A DNA stretch of 64,000 bases from Zeus faber (taxonomy: Eukaryota; Chordata; Actinopteri; Zeiformes; Zeidae): NCBI GenBank assembly GCA_960531495.1, contig OY482855.1, forward strand, positions 62,001 through 126,000, given 5' to 3'. Under the pieces are notes generated by a model. It did not search any database and was not told where the DNA came from. It saw nothing but the letters and a program-made list of their open reading frames with translations. A program made the position numbers and the translations under genes. Positions 37,475-48,400 of this stretch are shown piece by piece (position 1 is the first letter of the stretch; every line of letters begins with the position of its first letter).

Positions 37475-38717
37475 AGATTGAAAGTATTAAAGATTGAAAG
37501 AAATATTGAAAGAAAGATTGAAAGATTGAAAGAAAGATTGAAAGAAAGATTGAAAGATTGAACGATTGAAATAAAGATTGAAAGTTTGAAAGAAAGATTG
37601 AAGGAAAGATTTAAAGAAAGATTGAAAGACTGAAAGAGTGAATGAAAGAAAGATTGAAAGATTGAAAGAAAAAATGAAAGAATTAAAGAAAGATTGAAAG
37701 AAATATTGAAAGAAAGATTGAAAGATTGAAAGAAAGAAAGATTGAAAGAAAGAATGAAAGAAAGATTGTGAGAAATAATGAAAGAATGAAAGAAATATTG
37801 AAAGAAAGAAAGATTGAAAGTATGAACGATTGAAAGAAAGATTGAAAGAAAGATTTTAAGAAAGGTTGAAAGACTGAAAGAAAGACTGAAAAAAAGATTG
37901 AAAGAAAGAATGAAAGATTGAAAGAAAGAATGAAAGACTAAAAGAAAGAATGAAAAAAAAGAATGGAAGAAAGATTGAAAAAAACAAAGATTGAAAGAAA
38001 GAAAGATTTATAGAAATATTGAAAGAAAGATTGAAAAAAGAAAGAAAGATTGAAAGACAGAAAGAAAGAATGAAAGAAAGATTGAAAGATTGAAAGAAAT
38101 ATTGAAAGATAGAAAGATTGAAAGTTAGAAAGATTGATAGAAAGATTGAAAGAAAGATTGAAAGATTGAAAGAGAGAATGAAAGAAAGATTGAAAGAAAG
38201 ATTTAAAGAAAGAATGAAAGAAAGATTGATAATTGAAAGATTGAAAGAAAGAAAGAACGATTGAAAGAAAAATTGAAAGAAAGATTGAAAGAATGAAAGA
38301 TTGAAAGAAAGAATGAAAGAAAGAATGAAATAAAGAATGAAAGTAAGATTGAAATAAAGATTGAAAGAAAGATTGAAAGAAAGAAAGATTGAAAGAAAGA
38401 TTGAAACATTGAAGAAAAGAATGAAAGAAAAAATGAAAGAAAGATTGACAGAAAGAATGAAAGAAATATAGAATGAAGGAATGAAAAAAAGATTGAATGA
38501 AAGATTGAAAGACAGAAAGATTGAAAGAAACAATGAAAGTAAGAGTGAAAGATTAAAAGAAAGAATGTAAGAAAAATTGAAAGAAAGGAAGATTGAAAGA
38601 AAGAATGAAACAAAGATTGAAATAAAGAATGAAAGAAAGATTGAAAGAAAGAAAGATTGAAAGATTGAATGATTGAAAGAAGACTGAAAGAAAGATTGAC
38701 AGACAGAAAGATTGAAA
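37475..38717 (-). repeat. 2.43-kb-spaced higher-order block, copy 2
   Basis: Second copy of 35,000-36,290. The match ends at about 38,718, where this copy continues into GACAGAATG words while copy 1 does not. Its right portion overlaps the start of the 2,071-bp tandem pair. Confidence 0.82.
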
Positions 38718-40528
38718 GACAGAATGAAAGAAAGATTGAAAAAAGGATTGAAAGACTGAAAGAAAGAATGAAAGAAAGAATAAGAGAAAGATTGAAAGAA
38801 TGAAAGATTGAAGATTGAAAGATTGAAAGAAAGATTGAAAAAAGAAAGATTGAAAGAACGATTGAAAAAAACAAAGAAAGATTGAAAGATCGAAAGATTT
38901 AAAGAAAGAAAGATTTAAAGAAAGATTGAAAGACTAAAAGTAAGAATGAAAAAAAAGAATGAAAGAAAGATTGAAAAAAACAAAGATTGAAAGAAAGAAA
39001 GATTTATAGAAAGATTGAAAGAAAGATTGAAAAAAGAAAGAAAGGTTGAAAGAAAGAATGAAAAAAATATTGAAAGATTCAATAATTGAAAGAAAGATTG
39101 CAAGAAAAATTGAAAAAAGAAAGATTGAAAGAAACAATGAAAGAAAGATTGAAAGAAGGATGGAAAGAAAGATTGAAAGATTGAAAGACAGAATGAAAGA
39201 AAGATTGAAAGATTGAAATATTGAAAGAAAGAATGAAAGAAAGATTGAAAGATTGGAAGAAGGATGGAAAGAAAGATTGAAAGATTGAAAGATTAAAAGA
39301 AAGATGGAAAGTTTGAAAGAAAGATTGAAAGAAAGATTTAACGAAAGAATGACTGACTGAAAGAAAGAATAAAAGAAAGATTGAAAAAAAGAATGAAAGA
39401 AAGAAAGATTGAAAGTAAGAAAGATTGAAAGAAATATTGAAAGAAAGATTGAAAGATTGAAAGAAAGAATGAAAGAAAGATTGAAAGAAAGCTTGAAAGA
39501 AAGATTGAAAGACTGAAGAAAAGAATTAAAGAAAGATTGAAAGAAAGATTAAAAGAAAGAAAGATTGAAAGACTGAAGAAAAGAATGAAAGAAAGATTGA
39601 AAGAAAGATTGAAAGACTGAAGAAAAGAATGAAAGAAAGATTGAAAGAAAGATTGAAAAAAGAAAGAAAGGTTGAAAGAAAGAATGAAAAAAAGATTGAA
39701 AGATTAAACAATTGAAAGAAAGATTGCAAGAAATATTGAAAAAAGAAAGATTGCAAGAAAAAATAAAAGAAAAATTAAAAGAAGGATGGAAAGAAAGATT
39801 GAAAGATTGAAGGACAGAATGAAATAAAGATTGAAAGACTGAAATATTGAAAGAAGGAATGAAAGAAAGATTGAAAGATTGAAAGAAGGATGAAAAGAAA
39901 GATTGAAAGATTGAAAGATTAAAAAAAGATGGAAAGTTTGAAAGAAAGATTGAAAGAAAGATTTAAAGAAAGAATGAAAGACTGAAAGAAAGAATAAAAG
40001 AAAGATTTAAAAAAAGAATGAAAGAAAGATTGAAAGTAAGAAAGATTGAAAGAAATATTGAAAGAAAGATTGAAAGATTGAAAGATTAAAAAAAGATGGA
40101 AAGTTTGAAAGAAAGATTGAAAGAAATATTAAAGAAAGAATGAAAGACTGAAAGAAAGAATAAAAGAAAGATTGAAAAAAAGAATGAAAGAAAGATTGAA
40201 AGTAAGAAAGATTGAAAGAAATATTGAAAGAAAGATTGAAAGATTGAAAGGAAGAATGAAAGAAAGATTGAAAGAAAGCTTGAAAGAAAGATTGAAAGAC
40301 TGAAGAAAAGAATGAAAGAAAGATTGAAAGAAAGATTAAAAGAAAGAAAGATTGAAAGTATTAAAGATTGAAAGAAATATTGAAAGAAAGATTGAACGAT
40401 TGAAAGAAAGTAAGATTGAAAGAAAGAATGAAAGAAAGATTGTAAGAAAGAATGAAAGAAAGATTGAACGATTGAAAGAAATATTGAAAGAAAGTTTGAT
40501 TGAAAGTAAGAACGATTGAAAGAAAGAA
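38458..40528 (-). repeat. 2,071-bp tandem higher-order unit, copy 1
   Basis: Offset 2,071 bp to the next copy, measured at several places: AAAGTTTGATTG at 40,491 and 42,562; GATTTATAG at 39,001 and 41,072; and open frames of equal length at 38,915 and 40,986. Copies differ by scattered substitutions and one or two single-base indels. Confidence 0.9.
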
Positions 40529-42600
40529 TGAAAGAAATATAGAATGATGGAATGAAAAAAAGATTGAATGAAAGATTGAAAGACAGAAAGATTGAAAGAA
40601 ACAATGAAAGTAAGAGTGAAAGATTAAAAGAAAGAATGTAAGAAAAATTGAAAGAAAGGAAGATTGAAAGAAAGAATGAAACAAAGATTGAAATAAAGAA
40701 TGAAAGAAAGATTGAAAGAAAGAAAGATTGAAAGATTGAATGATTGAAAGAAGACTGAAAGAAAGATTGACAGACAGAAAGATTGAAAGACAGAATGAAA
40801 GAAAGATTGAAAAAAGGATTGAAAGACTGAAAGAAAGAATGAAAGAAAGAATAAGAGAAAGATTGAAAGAATGAAAGATTGAAGATTGAAAGATTGAAAG
40901 AAAGATTGAAAAAAGAAAGATTGAAAGAACGATTGAAAAAAACAAAGAAAGATTGAAAGATCGAAATATTTAAAGAAAGAAAGATTTAAAGAAAGATTGA
41001 AAGACTAAAAGTAAGAAAGAAAAAAAAGAATGAAAGAAAGATTGAAAAAAACAAAGATTGAAAGAAAGAAAGATTTATAGAAAGATTGAAAGAAAGATTG
41101 AAAAAAGAAAGAAAGGTTGAAAGAAAGAATGAAAAAAATATTGAAAGATTCAATAATTGAAAGAAAGATTGCAAGAAAAATTGAAAAAAGAAAGATTGAA
41201 AGAAACAATGAAAGAAAGATTGAAAGAAGGATGGAAAGAAAGATTGAAAGATTGAAAGACAGAATGAAAGAAAGATTGAAAGATTGAAATATTGAAAGAA
41301 AGAATGAAAGAAAGATTGAAAGATTGGAAGAAGGATGGAAAGAAAGATTGAAATATTGAAAGATTAAAAGAAAGATGGAAAGTTTGAAAGAAAGATTGAA
41401 AGAAAGATTTAACGAAAGAATGACAGACTGAAAGAAAGAATAAAAGAAAGATTGAAAAAAGAATGAAAGAAAGAAAGATTGAAAGTAAGAAAGATTGAAA
41501 GAAATATTGAAAGAAAGATTGAAAGATTGAAAGAAAGAATGAAAGAAAGATTGAAAGAAAGCTTGAAAGAAAGATTGAAAGACTGAAGAAAAGAATTAAA
41601 GAAAGATTGAAAGAAAGATTAAAAGAAAGAAAGATTGAAAGACTGAAGAAAAGAATGAAAGAAAGATTGAAAGAAAGATTGAAAGACTGAAGAAAAGAAT
41701 GAAAGAAAGATTGAAAGAAAGATTGAAAAAAGAAAGAAAGGTTGAAAGAAAGAATGAAAAAAAGATTGAAAGATTAAACAATTGAAAGAAAGATTGCAAG
41801 AAATATTGAAAAAAGAAAGATTGCAAGAAAAAATAAAAGAAAAATTAAAAGAAGGATGGAAAGAAAGATTGAAAGATTGAAGGACAGAATGAAATAAAGA
41901 TTGAAAGACTGAAATATTGAAAGAAGGAATGAAAGAAAGATTGAAAGATTGAAAGAAGGATGAAAAGAAAGATTGAAAGATTGAAAGATTAAAAAAAGAT
42001 GGAAAGTTTGAAAGAAAGATTGAAAGAAAGATTTAAAGAAAGAATGAAAGACTGAAAGAAAGAATAAAAGAAAGATTTTAAAAAAGAATGAAAGAAAGAT
42101 TGAAAGTAAGAAAGATTGAAAGAAATATTGAAAGAAAGATTGAAAGATTGAAAGATTAAAAAAAGATGGAAAGTTTGAAAGAAAGATTGAAAGAAATATT
42201 TAAAGAAAGAATGAAAGACTGAAAGAAAGAATAAAAGAAAGATTGAAAAAAAGAATGAAAGAAAGATTGAAAGTAAGAAAGATTGAAAGAAATATTGAAA
42301 GAAAGATTGAAAGATTGAAAGGAAGAATGAAAGAAAGATTGAAAGAAAGCTTGAAAGAAAGATTGAAAGACTGAAGAAAAGAATGAAAGAAAGATTGAAA
42401 GAAAGATTAAAAGAAAGAAAGATTGAAAGTATTAAAGATTGAAAGAAATATTGAAAGAAAGATTGAACGATTGAAAGAAAGTAAGATTGAAAGAAAGAAT
42501 GAAAGAAAGATTGTAAGAAAGAATGAAAGAAAGATTGAACGATTGAAAGAAATATTGAAAGAAAGTTTGATTGAAAGTAAGAACGATTGAAAGAAAGAAT
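40529..42600 (-). repeat. 2,071-bp tandem higher-order unit, copy 2
   Basis: Head-to-tail copy of 38,458-40,528. The copies stop matching at about 40,529/42,600, exactly one period apart, so this is a clean two-unit tandem. The LINE is inserted about 340 bp beyond its right end. Confidence 0.9.
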
Positions 42601-42940
42601 GAAAGAAAAATTGATAGATTGAAAGAAAGATTGAAAGAAAGATTTAAAGAAAGATTGAAAGACTGAAAGAAAGAAAGTATGAAATAAAGAGTTCAAGAAA
42701 GATTGAAAGATTGAAAGATTGAAAGAAAGATTGAAAGAAAGATTGAAAAAAGAAAGATTGAATGAACGATTGAAAAAAACAAAGAAAGATTGAAAGATCG
42801 AAAGATTTAAAGAATGAAAGATTTAAAGAAAGATTGAAAGACTAAAAGTAAGAATGAAAAAAATTAATGAAAGAAAGATTGAAAAAAACAAAGATTGAAA
42901 GAAAGAAAGATTTATAGAAAGATTGAAAGAAAGATTGAAA

Positions 42941-43020
42941 GATTCAAGATTCAAGATTCAAGATTCAATTTTTTTTTTGTCACATACATATACATACTTC
43001 CATACATATATGCAGTGAAA
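42941..43020 (-). repeat. LINE 3' UTR remnant and TTGAATC tail
   Basis: Read on the minus strand: a short AT-rich remnant with ATATATGTATGG and GTATGTGAC, a ten-base A-run (42,978-42,969), then four TTGAATC units (42,968-42,941). L2/CR1-type elements characteristically end in short tandem repeats rather than a long poly(A), so this looks like the true element terminus. It runs directly into GATTGAAA satellite, which shares the GATT core, so the exact boundary is ambiguous by several bases. Confidence 0.75.
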
Positions 43021-44037
43021 TGTAAGGAGGCTGTTGTCCTGGCACCAGAGTGACAGGTCAGCCACCTCCTCGCGGTAGGCCTTCTCATCGCAGTCGGTGA
43101 TCAGGCCCACGACCACGGTGTCGTCAGCAAACTTGATGATGGTGTTGGAGCTGGACCTGGCCACACAGTCATGTGTGTACAGGGAGTACAGTAGGGGGCT
43201 GAGGACGCAGCCCTGGGGGGATCCTGTATTCAGGGTGAGGGAGCTTGACATGTACTTCCCCACTTTGACCACCTGGGGGCGGCCTGTGAGGAAGTCCAGG
43301 ATCCAGGTGCACAGCGGAGCATTCAATCCTAGCTCCAACAACTTGACAGCCAGTCTGGTGGGGACTATGGTGTTGAAAGCTGAACTATAATCAATGAACA
43401 GCATTCTCACATAGGCCCCCTTCTGGCCATCCAGGTGCGTGAGCGTGGTGTGCAGTACCTGGGAGACCGCGTCATCCGTGGATCTGTTCTGCCGGTACGC
43501 GAACTGCAACGGGTCCAAGGTGCGGGGGAGGGAGGCGCAGATGTAATCCTTAATCAGCCTCTCGAAACACTTCATGACCACCGAGGTGAGGGCCACCGGA
43601 CGGTAGTCATTCAGGCAGGTTGGAGAGGCGATCTTCGGGACAGGAACGACGGTGGACCTCTTGAAACAGGATGGGACCACTGATTCAGCCAGGGAGATGT
43701 TGAATATTGTGGTGAACACCGGAGCTAGCTGGTTAGCACAGGTCTTCAGTACTCGTCCAGATATGCCGTCTGGGCCCGCAGCTTTCCTGGTGTTCACCCG
43801 CATCAAAGCCCTCCTGACATCGTGCACGGACACTGAGAGTGCGCGCTCGTCCCCAGCGGTGTAACTCCAATTAGCCGGCGAGCTAGCGGTGCTGCTGCCA
43901 GACTCGAACCGCGCATAAAAGGAGTTCAGTTGGTTGGCCAGGGAGGCGTCCACACTCGTGGCTGGGGAGGAGCTGCTCTTGTAGTTAGTTATTGTTCGCA
44001 GCCCCTCCCACAAGCGTCTGGTGTCCCCCCGCTCCAT
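42958..44037 (-). pseudogene. LINE ORF2 C-terminal part: reverse transcriptase, truncated
   Basis: A 359-codon open frame; true homology probably starts at about 44,046, directly after the frameshift, so its first ATG is not a real start. The reverse transcriptase domain is recognisable: KAAGPDG (85-91), NDYRPVAL (143-150), motif A FIDYSSAF (214-221), motif B SPQGCVLSPLLY (273-284) and the catalytic FADD (303-306). Homology runs to WCQDNSLL (331-338) and then stops. From about residue 339 the frame reads through 3' UTR-like sequence and the tail. Related elements continue for a further few hundred residues (thumb and C-terminal region), so that part and most of the 3' UTR have been lost by a deletion joined at about 43,021-43,030. 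With both lesions the copy should not make a working ORF2 protein. It overlaps the endonuclease frame by 49 bp in a different frame. Confidence 0.88.
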
Positions 44038-45344
44038 CTGCAGCTCACGGTGTCTCTGTACGTCCGTTTAGCGTCCCTCACCGCCCTCCGCAGATTGTAC
44101 GACGCCGCTTTGTAATTGTCCATGTTACCAGATACAAGTCCGTCGTTGTAAGCGGCCGTGCGCGCATTCAGAGCGCAGCGGATGGATTTATCAACCCATG
44201 GTTTCTGGTTTGGAAATATCCGAACTTTCACCGTGGGAACGATTTCATCCGCGAGCGTAGCCACGAAACTCACTACAACCTCCGTAAACTCGCTGACGTC
44301 ACTTGAACTCGCTTGGAACACGTCCCAGTCTACGTCAGTCAGAGCGTCCTGAAGCGCAGCCTCTGATTGGTCCGTCCACCGCTTCACTTCCCTCGTCATC
44401 ACCAGATCCCGCGCGATCAGAGGCCTGTAAACAGGAAGCAGCGAGATGGCGGCGTGATCTGATTTCCCGAAAGCAGGAAGCGACACGGGCTTGTATCCGT
44501 CCTTGTAAGGAGTGTAACAATGGTCCAGAGTTCTGTCTCCCCTGGTGGCACACGTGATGTGTTGGTGGAAATTCGGCAGAACTTTTTTCAGGTTGGCCCT
44601 GTTAAAGTCCCCAGTCACCACCACAGCCGCGTCGGGATGTCTGTTCTGAAATCCGCACAACACATCGTACAGAACCGACAGAGCTGCGTCGGTGTCCGCT
44701 TGCGGTGGGATATAAACGGCTATAATGATGACCGTGCTGAATTCCCGGGGGAGATAAAATGGACGGCATAGTATGGTCAGCTGTTCCAGGTTCGGCGAGC
44801 AGGAGTGGGAGAGGAATTTGGTGTTGTTGGCGTTACACCAGCGGTTGTTTACCATTAGGCAGACGCCTCCACCTTTGGATTTCCCCGACTCTCCCGTTCT
44901 GTCGCCGCGGAACACGGAGAAGGCCTCGGCTGGACGTATGGCTTCATCCGGCACCAGTGGGGTCAGCCATGTTTCCGTCAGGCAGAGGACGCAACAGTTC
45001 CTCGTGTCACGCTGGAATTGAATCCTCGCTCGAAGTTCATCCATCTTGTTCTCCAGGGACTGGACGTTAGCAAGAAGGATGCTTGGCAGAGGTGGACGGT
45101 AAGGTTGCGTCCTCATTCTGACCCGAATGCCGCCTCGTTTACCTCGGTGCTTCCTCCGTGGGCCGGCTCGTGGAACAGCGACTCCATTTTTGTTGTTGTT
45201 GCGAGTGTTCCCGCGTTGGATTTCCGCCGGCCACTCTGCTCCCACGGATAAAAAGCCCCAAAGTTGTTCGTTTAGGGAAATTTTTATATCCATGAGTGCA
45301 TCGCGGCCGTATGAGTTAATTGTTGATGTTTTTCTGGCGAACAT
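43989..45344 (-). CDS. LINE ORF2 N-terminal part: APE-type endonuclease (frame broken downstream)
   Basis: A 451-codon frame starting at the ATG at 45,344. After a basic N-terminal stretch (residues ~60-80, rich in R/K/G) comes an exonuclease-endonuclease-phosphatase fold. Visible motifs are ANVQSLENK (92-100, Asn93), LTETWL (122-127, Glu124), VYIPP (210-214), GDFN (245-248, Asp246 and Asn248), DRTLDHCY (270-277) and SDHAAI (295-300, Asp296 and His297). By family knowledge these residues nick target DNA to prime reverse transcription, so the endonuclease looks catalytically complete. Residues ~310-433 form the linker towards the reverse transcriptase. The last 18 codons (from about residue 434) are out of frame, because a single base is missing at about 44,046-44,048; the original protein would have continued into the next frame. 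No separate ORF1 is present. The ATG was chosen because it lies just inside the GC-rich leader and precedes the basic region. Confidence 0.88.
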   Translation of the reverse strand: MFARKTSTINSYGRDALMDIKISLNEQLWGFLSVGAEWPAEIQRGNTRNNNKNGVAVPRAGPRRKHRGKRGGIRVRMRTQPYRPPLPSILLANVQSLENKMDELRARIQFQRDTRNCCVLCLTETWLTPLVPDEAIRPAEAFSVFRGDRTGESGKSKGGGVCLMVNNRWCNANNTKFLSHSCSPNLEQLTILCRPFYLPREFSTVIIIAVYIPPQADTDAALSVLYDVLCGFQNRHPDAAVVVTGDFNRANLKKVLPNFHQHITCATRGDRTLDHCYTPYKDGYKPVSLPAFGKSDHAAISLLPVYRPLIARDLVMTREVKRWTDQSEAALQDALTDVDWDVFQASSSDVSEFTEVVVSFVATLADEIVPTVKVRIFPNQKPWVDKSIRCALNARTAAYNDGLVSGNMDNYKAASYNLRRAVRDAKRTYRDTVSCRWSGGTPDACGRGCEQ

Positions 45345-45439
45345 CGTGATAAAAAAAGGAAAAAAATACTAAAGAGTAAGAAAGTAACCGGAGCGCAGGC
45401 GCAGGCGACCGCTAGGGGCGGCGCCACTATCGCCACTGA
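45345..45439 (-). promoter_or_regulatory. LINE GC-rich 5' leader (putative internal promoter region)
   Basis: Unique sequence between the satellite and the first ATG of the element. It contains a GC-rich core (about 45,390-45,435) with GCGCAGGCGCAGGCGACCGC and GGGGCGGCGCC on the plus strand. Autonomous LINEs usually carry promoter activity in the 5' UTR; here only position and composition suggest it. Its abrupt edge at about 45,439, with CCACT meeting GATTGAAAG, is consistent with a full or nearly full 5' end. Confidence 0.5.
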
Positions 45440-48400
45440 TTGAAAGAAATATTGAAAGAAAGAAAGATTGAAAGTAAGAACGATTGAAAGAAATATTGAA
45501 AGAAAGAAAGATTGAAAGAAAGATTGAAAGAAAGATTGAAAGAAAGAATGAAAGAATGAAAGAAAGATTGAAAGAATGAAAGAAAGATTGAAAGAAAAAT
45601 TGAAAGAAAGATTGAAAGTTTGAAAGAAAGATTGAAAGAAAGATTGAAAGAAAGATTGAAAGACTGAAGGAAAGAATGAATGAAAGATTGAAGAAAGATT
45701 GAAATAAAGAAAGATTGAAAGTATTAACAATTGAAAGAAATATTGAAAGAAAGATTGAAAGATTGCAGGATATAATGAAAGAAAGATTGAAAGATTGAAA
45801 GAAAAAATGATAGAATTAAAGAAAGACTGAAAGAAATATTGAAAGAAAGAATGAAAGATTGAAAGAAAGAAATTTTGAAAGAAAGAATGAAAGAAAGAAT
45901 GAAAGAAAGATTGTAAGAAAGAATGAAAGAATGAAAGAAAGATTGAAAGATTGAAAGAAATATTGAAAGAAAGAGAGATTGAAAGTAAGAAAGACTGAAA
46001 GAAAGATTGAAAGTAATAAAGATTGAAAGAAAGAATAAAATAAAAATTTAAAGATTGAAAGATTGAAAGAAAGATTGAAAGAAAGATTTAAAGAAAGATT
46101 GAAAGACTGAAAGAAAGAATGAAAGAAAGAATTAAAGAAAGATTGAAGATTGAAAGATTGAAAGAAAGATTGAAAAAAACAAAGAAAGATTGAAAGATCG
46201 AAAGATTTAAAGAAAGAAAGATTTAAAGAAAGATTGAAAGACTAAAAGTAAGAATGAAAAAAAAGAATGAAAGAAAGATTGAAAAAAAGAAAGATTGAAA
46301 GAAAGAAAGATTTATAGAAAGATTGAAAGAAAGATTGAAAAAAGAAAGAAAGGTTGAAAGAAAGAATGAAGATTGAAAGATTAAACAATTGATAGAAAGA
46401 TTGCAAGAAAGTTTGAAAAAAGAAAGATTGAAAGAAACAATAAAAGAAAGATTGAAAGAAGGATGGAAAGAAAGATTGAAAGATTGAAGGACAGAATGAA
46501 AGAAAGATTGAAAGATTGAAATATTGAAAGAAGGATGGAAAGAAAGATTGAAAGATTGAAAGATTGTAAGAAAGATGGAAAGTTTGAAAGAATGATTTAA
46601 AGAAAGATTGAACGACTGAAAGAGAGAATAAAAGAAAGATTGAAAAAAAGGATGAAAGAAAGAAAGATTGTAAGATTGAAAGAAAGAATGAAAGAAAGAT
46701 TGAAAGAAAGATTGAAAGAAAGCTGTAAAGAAAGATTGAAAGACTGAAGAAAAGAATGAAAGGAAGATTGAAAGAAAGATTGTAAGAAAGAATGAAAGAA
46801 TGAAAGAAAGATTGAAAGATTGAAAGAAATATTGAAAGAAAGAGAGATTGAAAGTAAGAAATATTGAAAGAAAGATTGAAAGATTGAAAGAAAGAAAGAT
46901 TGAAAGAAAGAATGAAAGAAAGATTTAAAGAAAGATTGAAAGACTGAAAGAAAGAATGAAAGAAAGAATTAAAGAAAGATTGAAGATTGAAAGATTGAAA
47001 GAAAGATTGAAAAAACAACGATTGAAAGAACGATTGAAAAAAACAAAGAAAGATTGAAAGATCGAAAGATTTAAAGAAAGAAAGATTTAAAGAAAGATTT
47101 AAAGACTAAAAGTAAGAATGAAAAAAAAGAATGAAAGAAAGATTGAAAAAAACAAAGATTGAAAGAAAGAAAGATGTATAGAAAGATTGAAAGAAAGATT
47201 GAAAAAAGAAAGAAAGGTTGAAAGAAAGAATGAAAAAAAGATTGAAAGATTAAACAATTGAAAGAAAGATTGCAAGAAAGATTGAAAAAAGAAAGATTGC
47301 AAGAAAAAACAAAAGAAAGATTAAAAGAAGGATGGAAAGAAAGAATGAAATAAAGATTGAAATACTGAAATATTGAAAGAAAGATTGAAAGAAAGATTGA
47401 AAGAAAGATTGGAAGAAAGATTGAAAGAAAGATTGAAAGAAAAATTGAAAGACTGAAGGAAAGAATGAATGAAAGATTGAAATAAAGAAAGATTGAAAGT
47501 ATTAACAATTGAAAGAAATATTGAAAGAAAGATTGAAAGATTGCAGGATAGAATGAAAGAAAGATTGAAAGATTGAAAGACTGAAAGAAAGATTGAAAGA
47601 TTGAAAGAAAGATTGAAAGATTGAAAGATTGAAAGAAAGATTGAATGTTTGAAAGAAAGATTGAAAGATTGAAAGAAAGATTGAAAGATTGAAAGATTGA
47701 AAGAAAGATTGAATGTTTGAAAGAAAGATTGAAAGAAAGATTTAAAGAAAGATTGAAAGACTGAAAGAAAGAATGAAAGAAAGATTGAAAGATTGAAAGA
47801 AAAAATGAAAGAATTAAAGAAAGATTGAAAGAAATATTCAAAGAAAGAATGAAAGATTGAAAGAAAGAAATTTTGAAAGAAAGAATGAAAGAAAGATTGT
47901 AAGAAAGAATGAAAGAATGAAAGAAAGATTGAAAGATTGAAAGAAATATTGAAAGAAAGAGAGATTGAAAGTAAGAAAGACTGAAAGAAAGATTGAAAGT
48001 AATAAAGATTGAAAGAAAGAATAAAATAAAAATTTAAAGATTGAAAGATTGAAAGATAGATTGAAAGAAAGATTTAAAGAAAGATTGAAAGACTGAAAGA
48101 AAGAATGAAAGAAAGACTTAAAGAAAGATTGAAGATTGAAAGATTGAAAGAAAGATTGAAAAAACAAAGATTGAATGAACGATTGAAAAAAACAAAGAAA
48201 GATTGAAAGATCGAAAGATTTAAAGAAAGAAAGATTTAAAGAAAGATTGAAAGACTAAAAGTAAGAATGAAAAAAAAGAATGAAAGAAAGATTGAAAAAA
48301 ACAAAGATTGAAAGATTGAAAGAAAGATTTTTAGAAAGATTGAAAGAAAGATTGAAAAAAGAAAGAAAGGTTGAAAGAAAGAATGAAAAAAAGATTGAAA

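Larger units (their letters stand above)
18531..42940 (-). repeat. Satellite A array, GAAA orientation (main, left of LINE)
   Basis: About 24 kb of GAAA/GATTGAAA word satellite with nested higher-order duplications (separate entries). Landmark words include GATCGAAAGATTTAAAG, GACTAAAAGTAAGAATG, AACAAAGATTGAAAG, GATTTATAGAAAG, AGCTTGAAAG and TTTTAAGAAAGG. All minus-strand frames, including one of 487 codons at 32,020-33,483, encode only F/S/L/I/N/Q/H-rich low-complexity peptides and are not supported as genes. Nothing non-satellite is seen in this stretch. Confidence 0.95.
42941..45439 (-). mobile_element. Non-LTR retrotransposon (LINE), L2/CR1-like, internally deleted
   Basis: A 2.5-kb GC-richer island of unique sequence inside satellite A. 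In element order it has a GC-rich 5' leader (45,439-45,345), an APE-type endonuclease frame (45,344-43,989), a reverse transcriptase frame (from about 44,046) and a 3' tail of four TTGAATC repeats (42,968-42,941). The endonuclease-reverse transcriptase protein resembles L2/CR1-like elements common in ray-finned fish. Two lesions break it: a one-base deletion between the domains, and loss of the reverse transcriptase C-terminus plus most of the 3' UTR. No LTRs are present. A target-site duplication cannot be judged, because GATTGAAAG occurs at both edges but is also the satellite unit. Confidence 0.9.

Noticed and set aside
43989..44060. Programmed ribosomal frameshift between endonuclease and reverse transcriptase
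   Set aside because: No slippery heptamer is obvious at the shift point, and related elements encode both domains in one frame. A simple one-base deletion explains it.
43097..45372. Plus-strand open frames antisense to the LINE
   Set aside because: They are shadows of the minus-strand endonuclease and reverse transcriptase frames, whose conserved motifs identify the real coding strand.
45345..45439. GC-rich block as a host CpG-island promoter
   Set aside because: It is directly continuous with the LINE coding region and ends exactly at the element edge, so it is better read as the element's own 5' leader.
42930..45450. GATTGAAAG at both LINE edges as a target-site duplication
   Set aside because: The same 9-mer occurs throughout the surrounding satellite, so its presence on both sides is uninformative.
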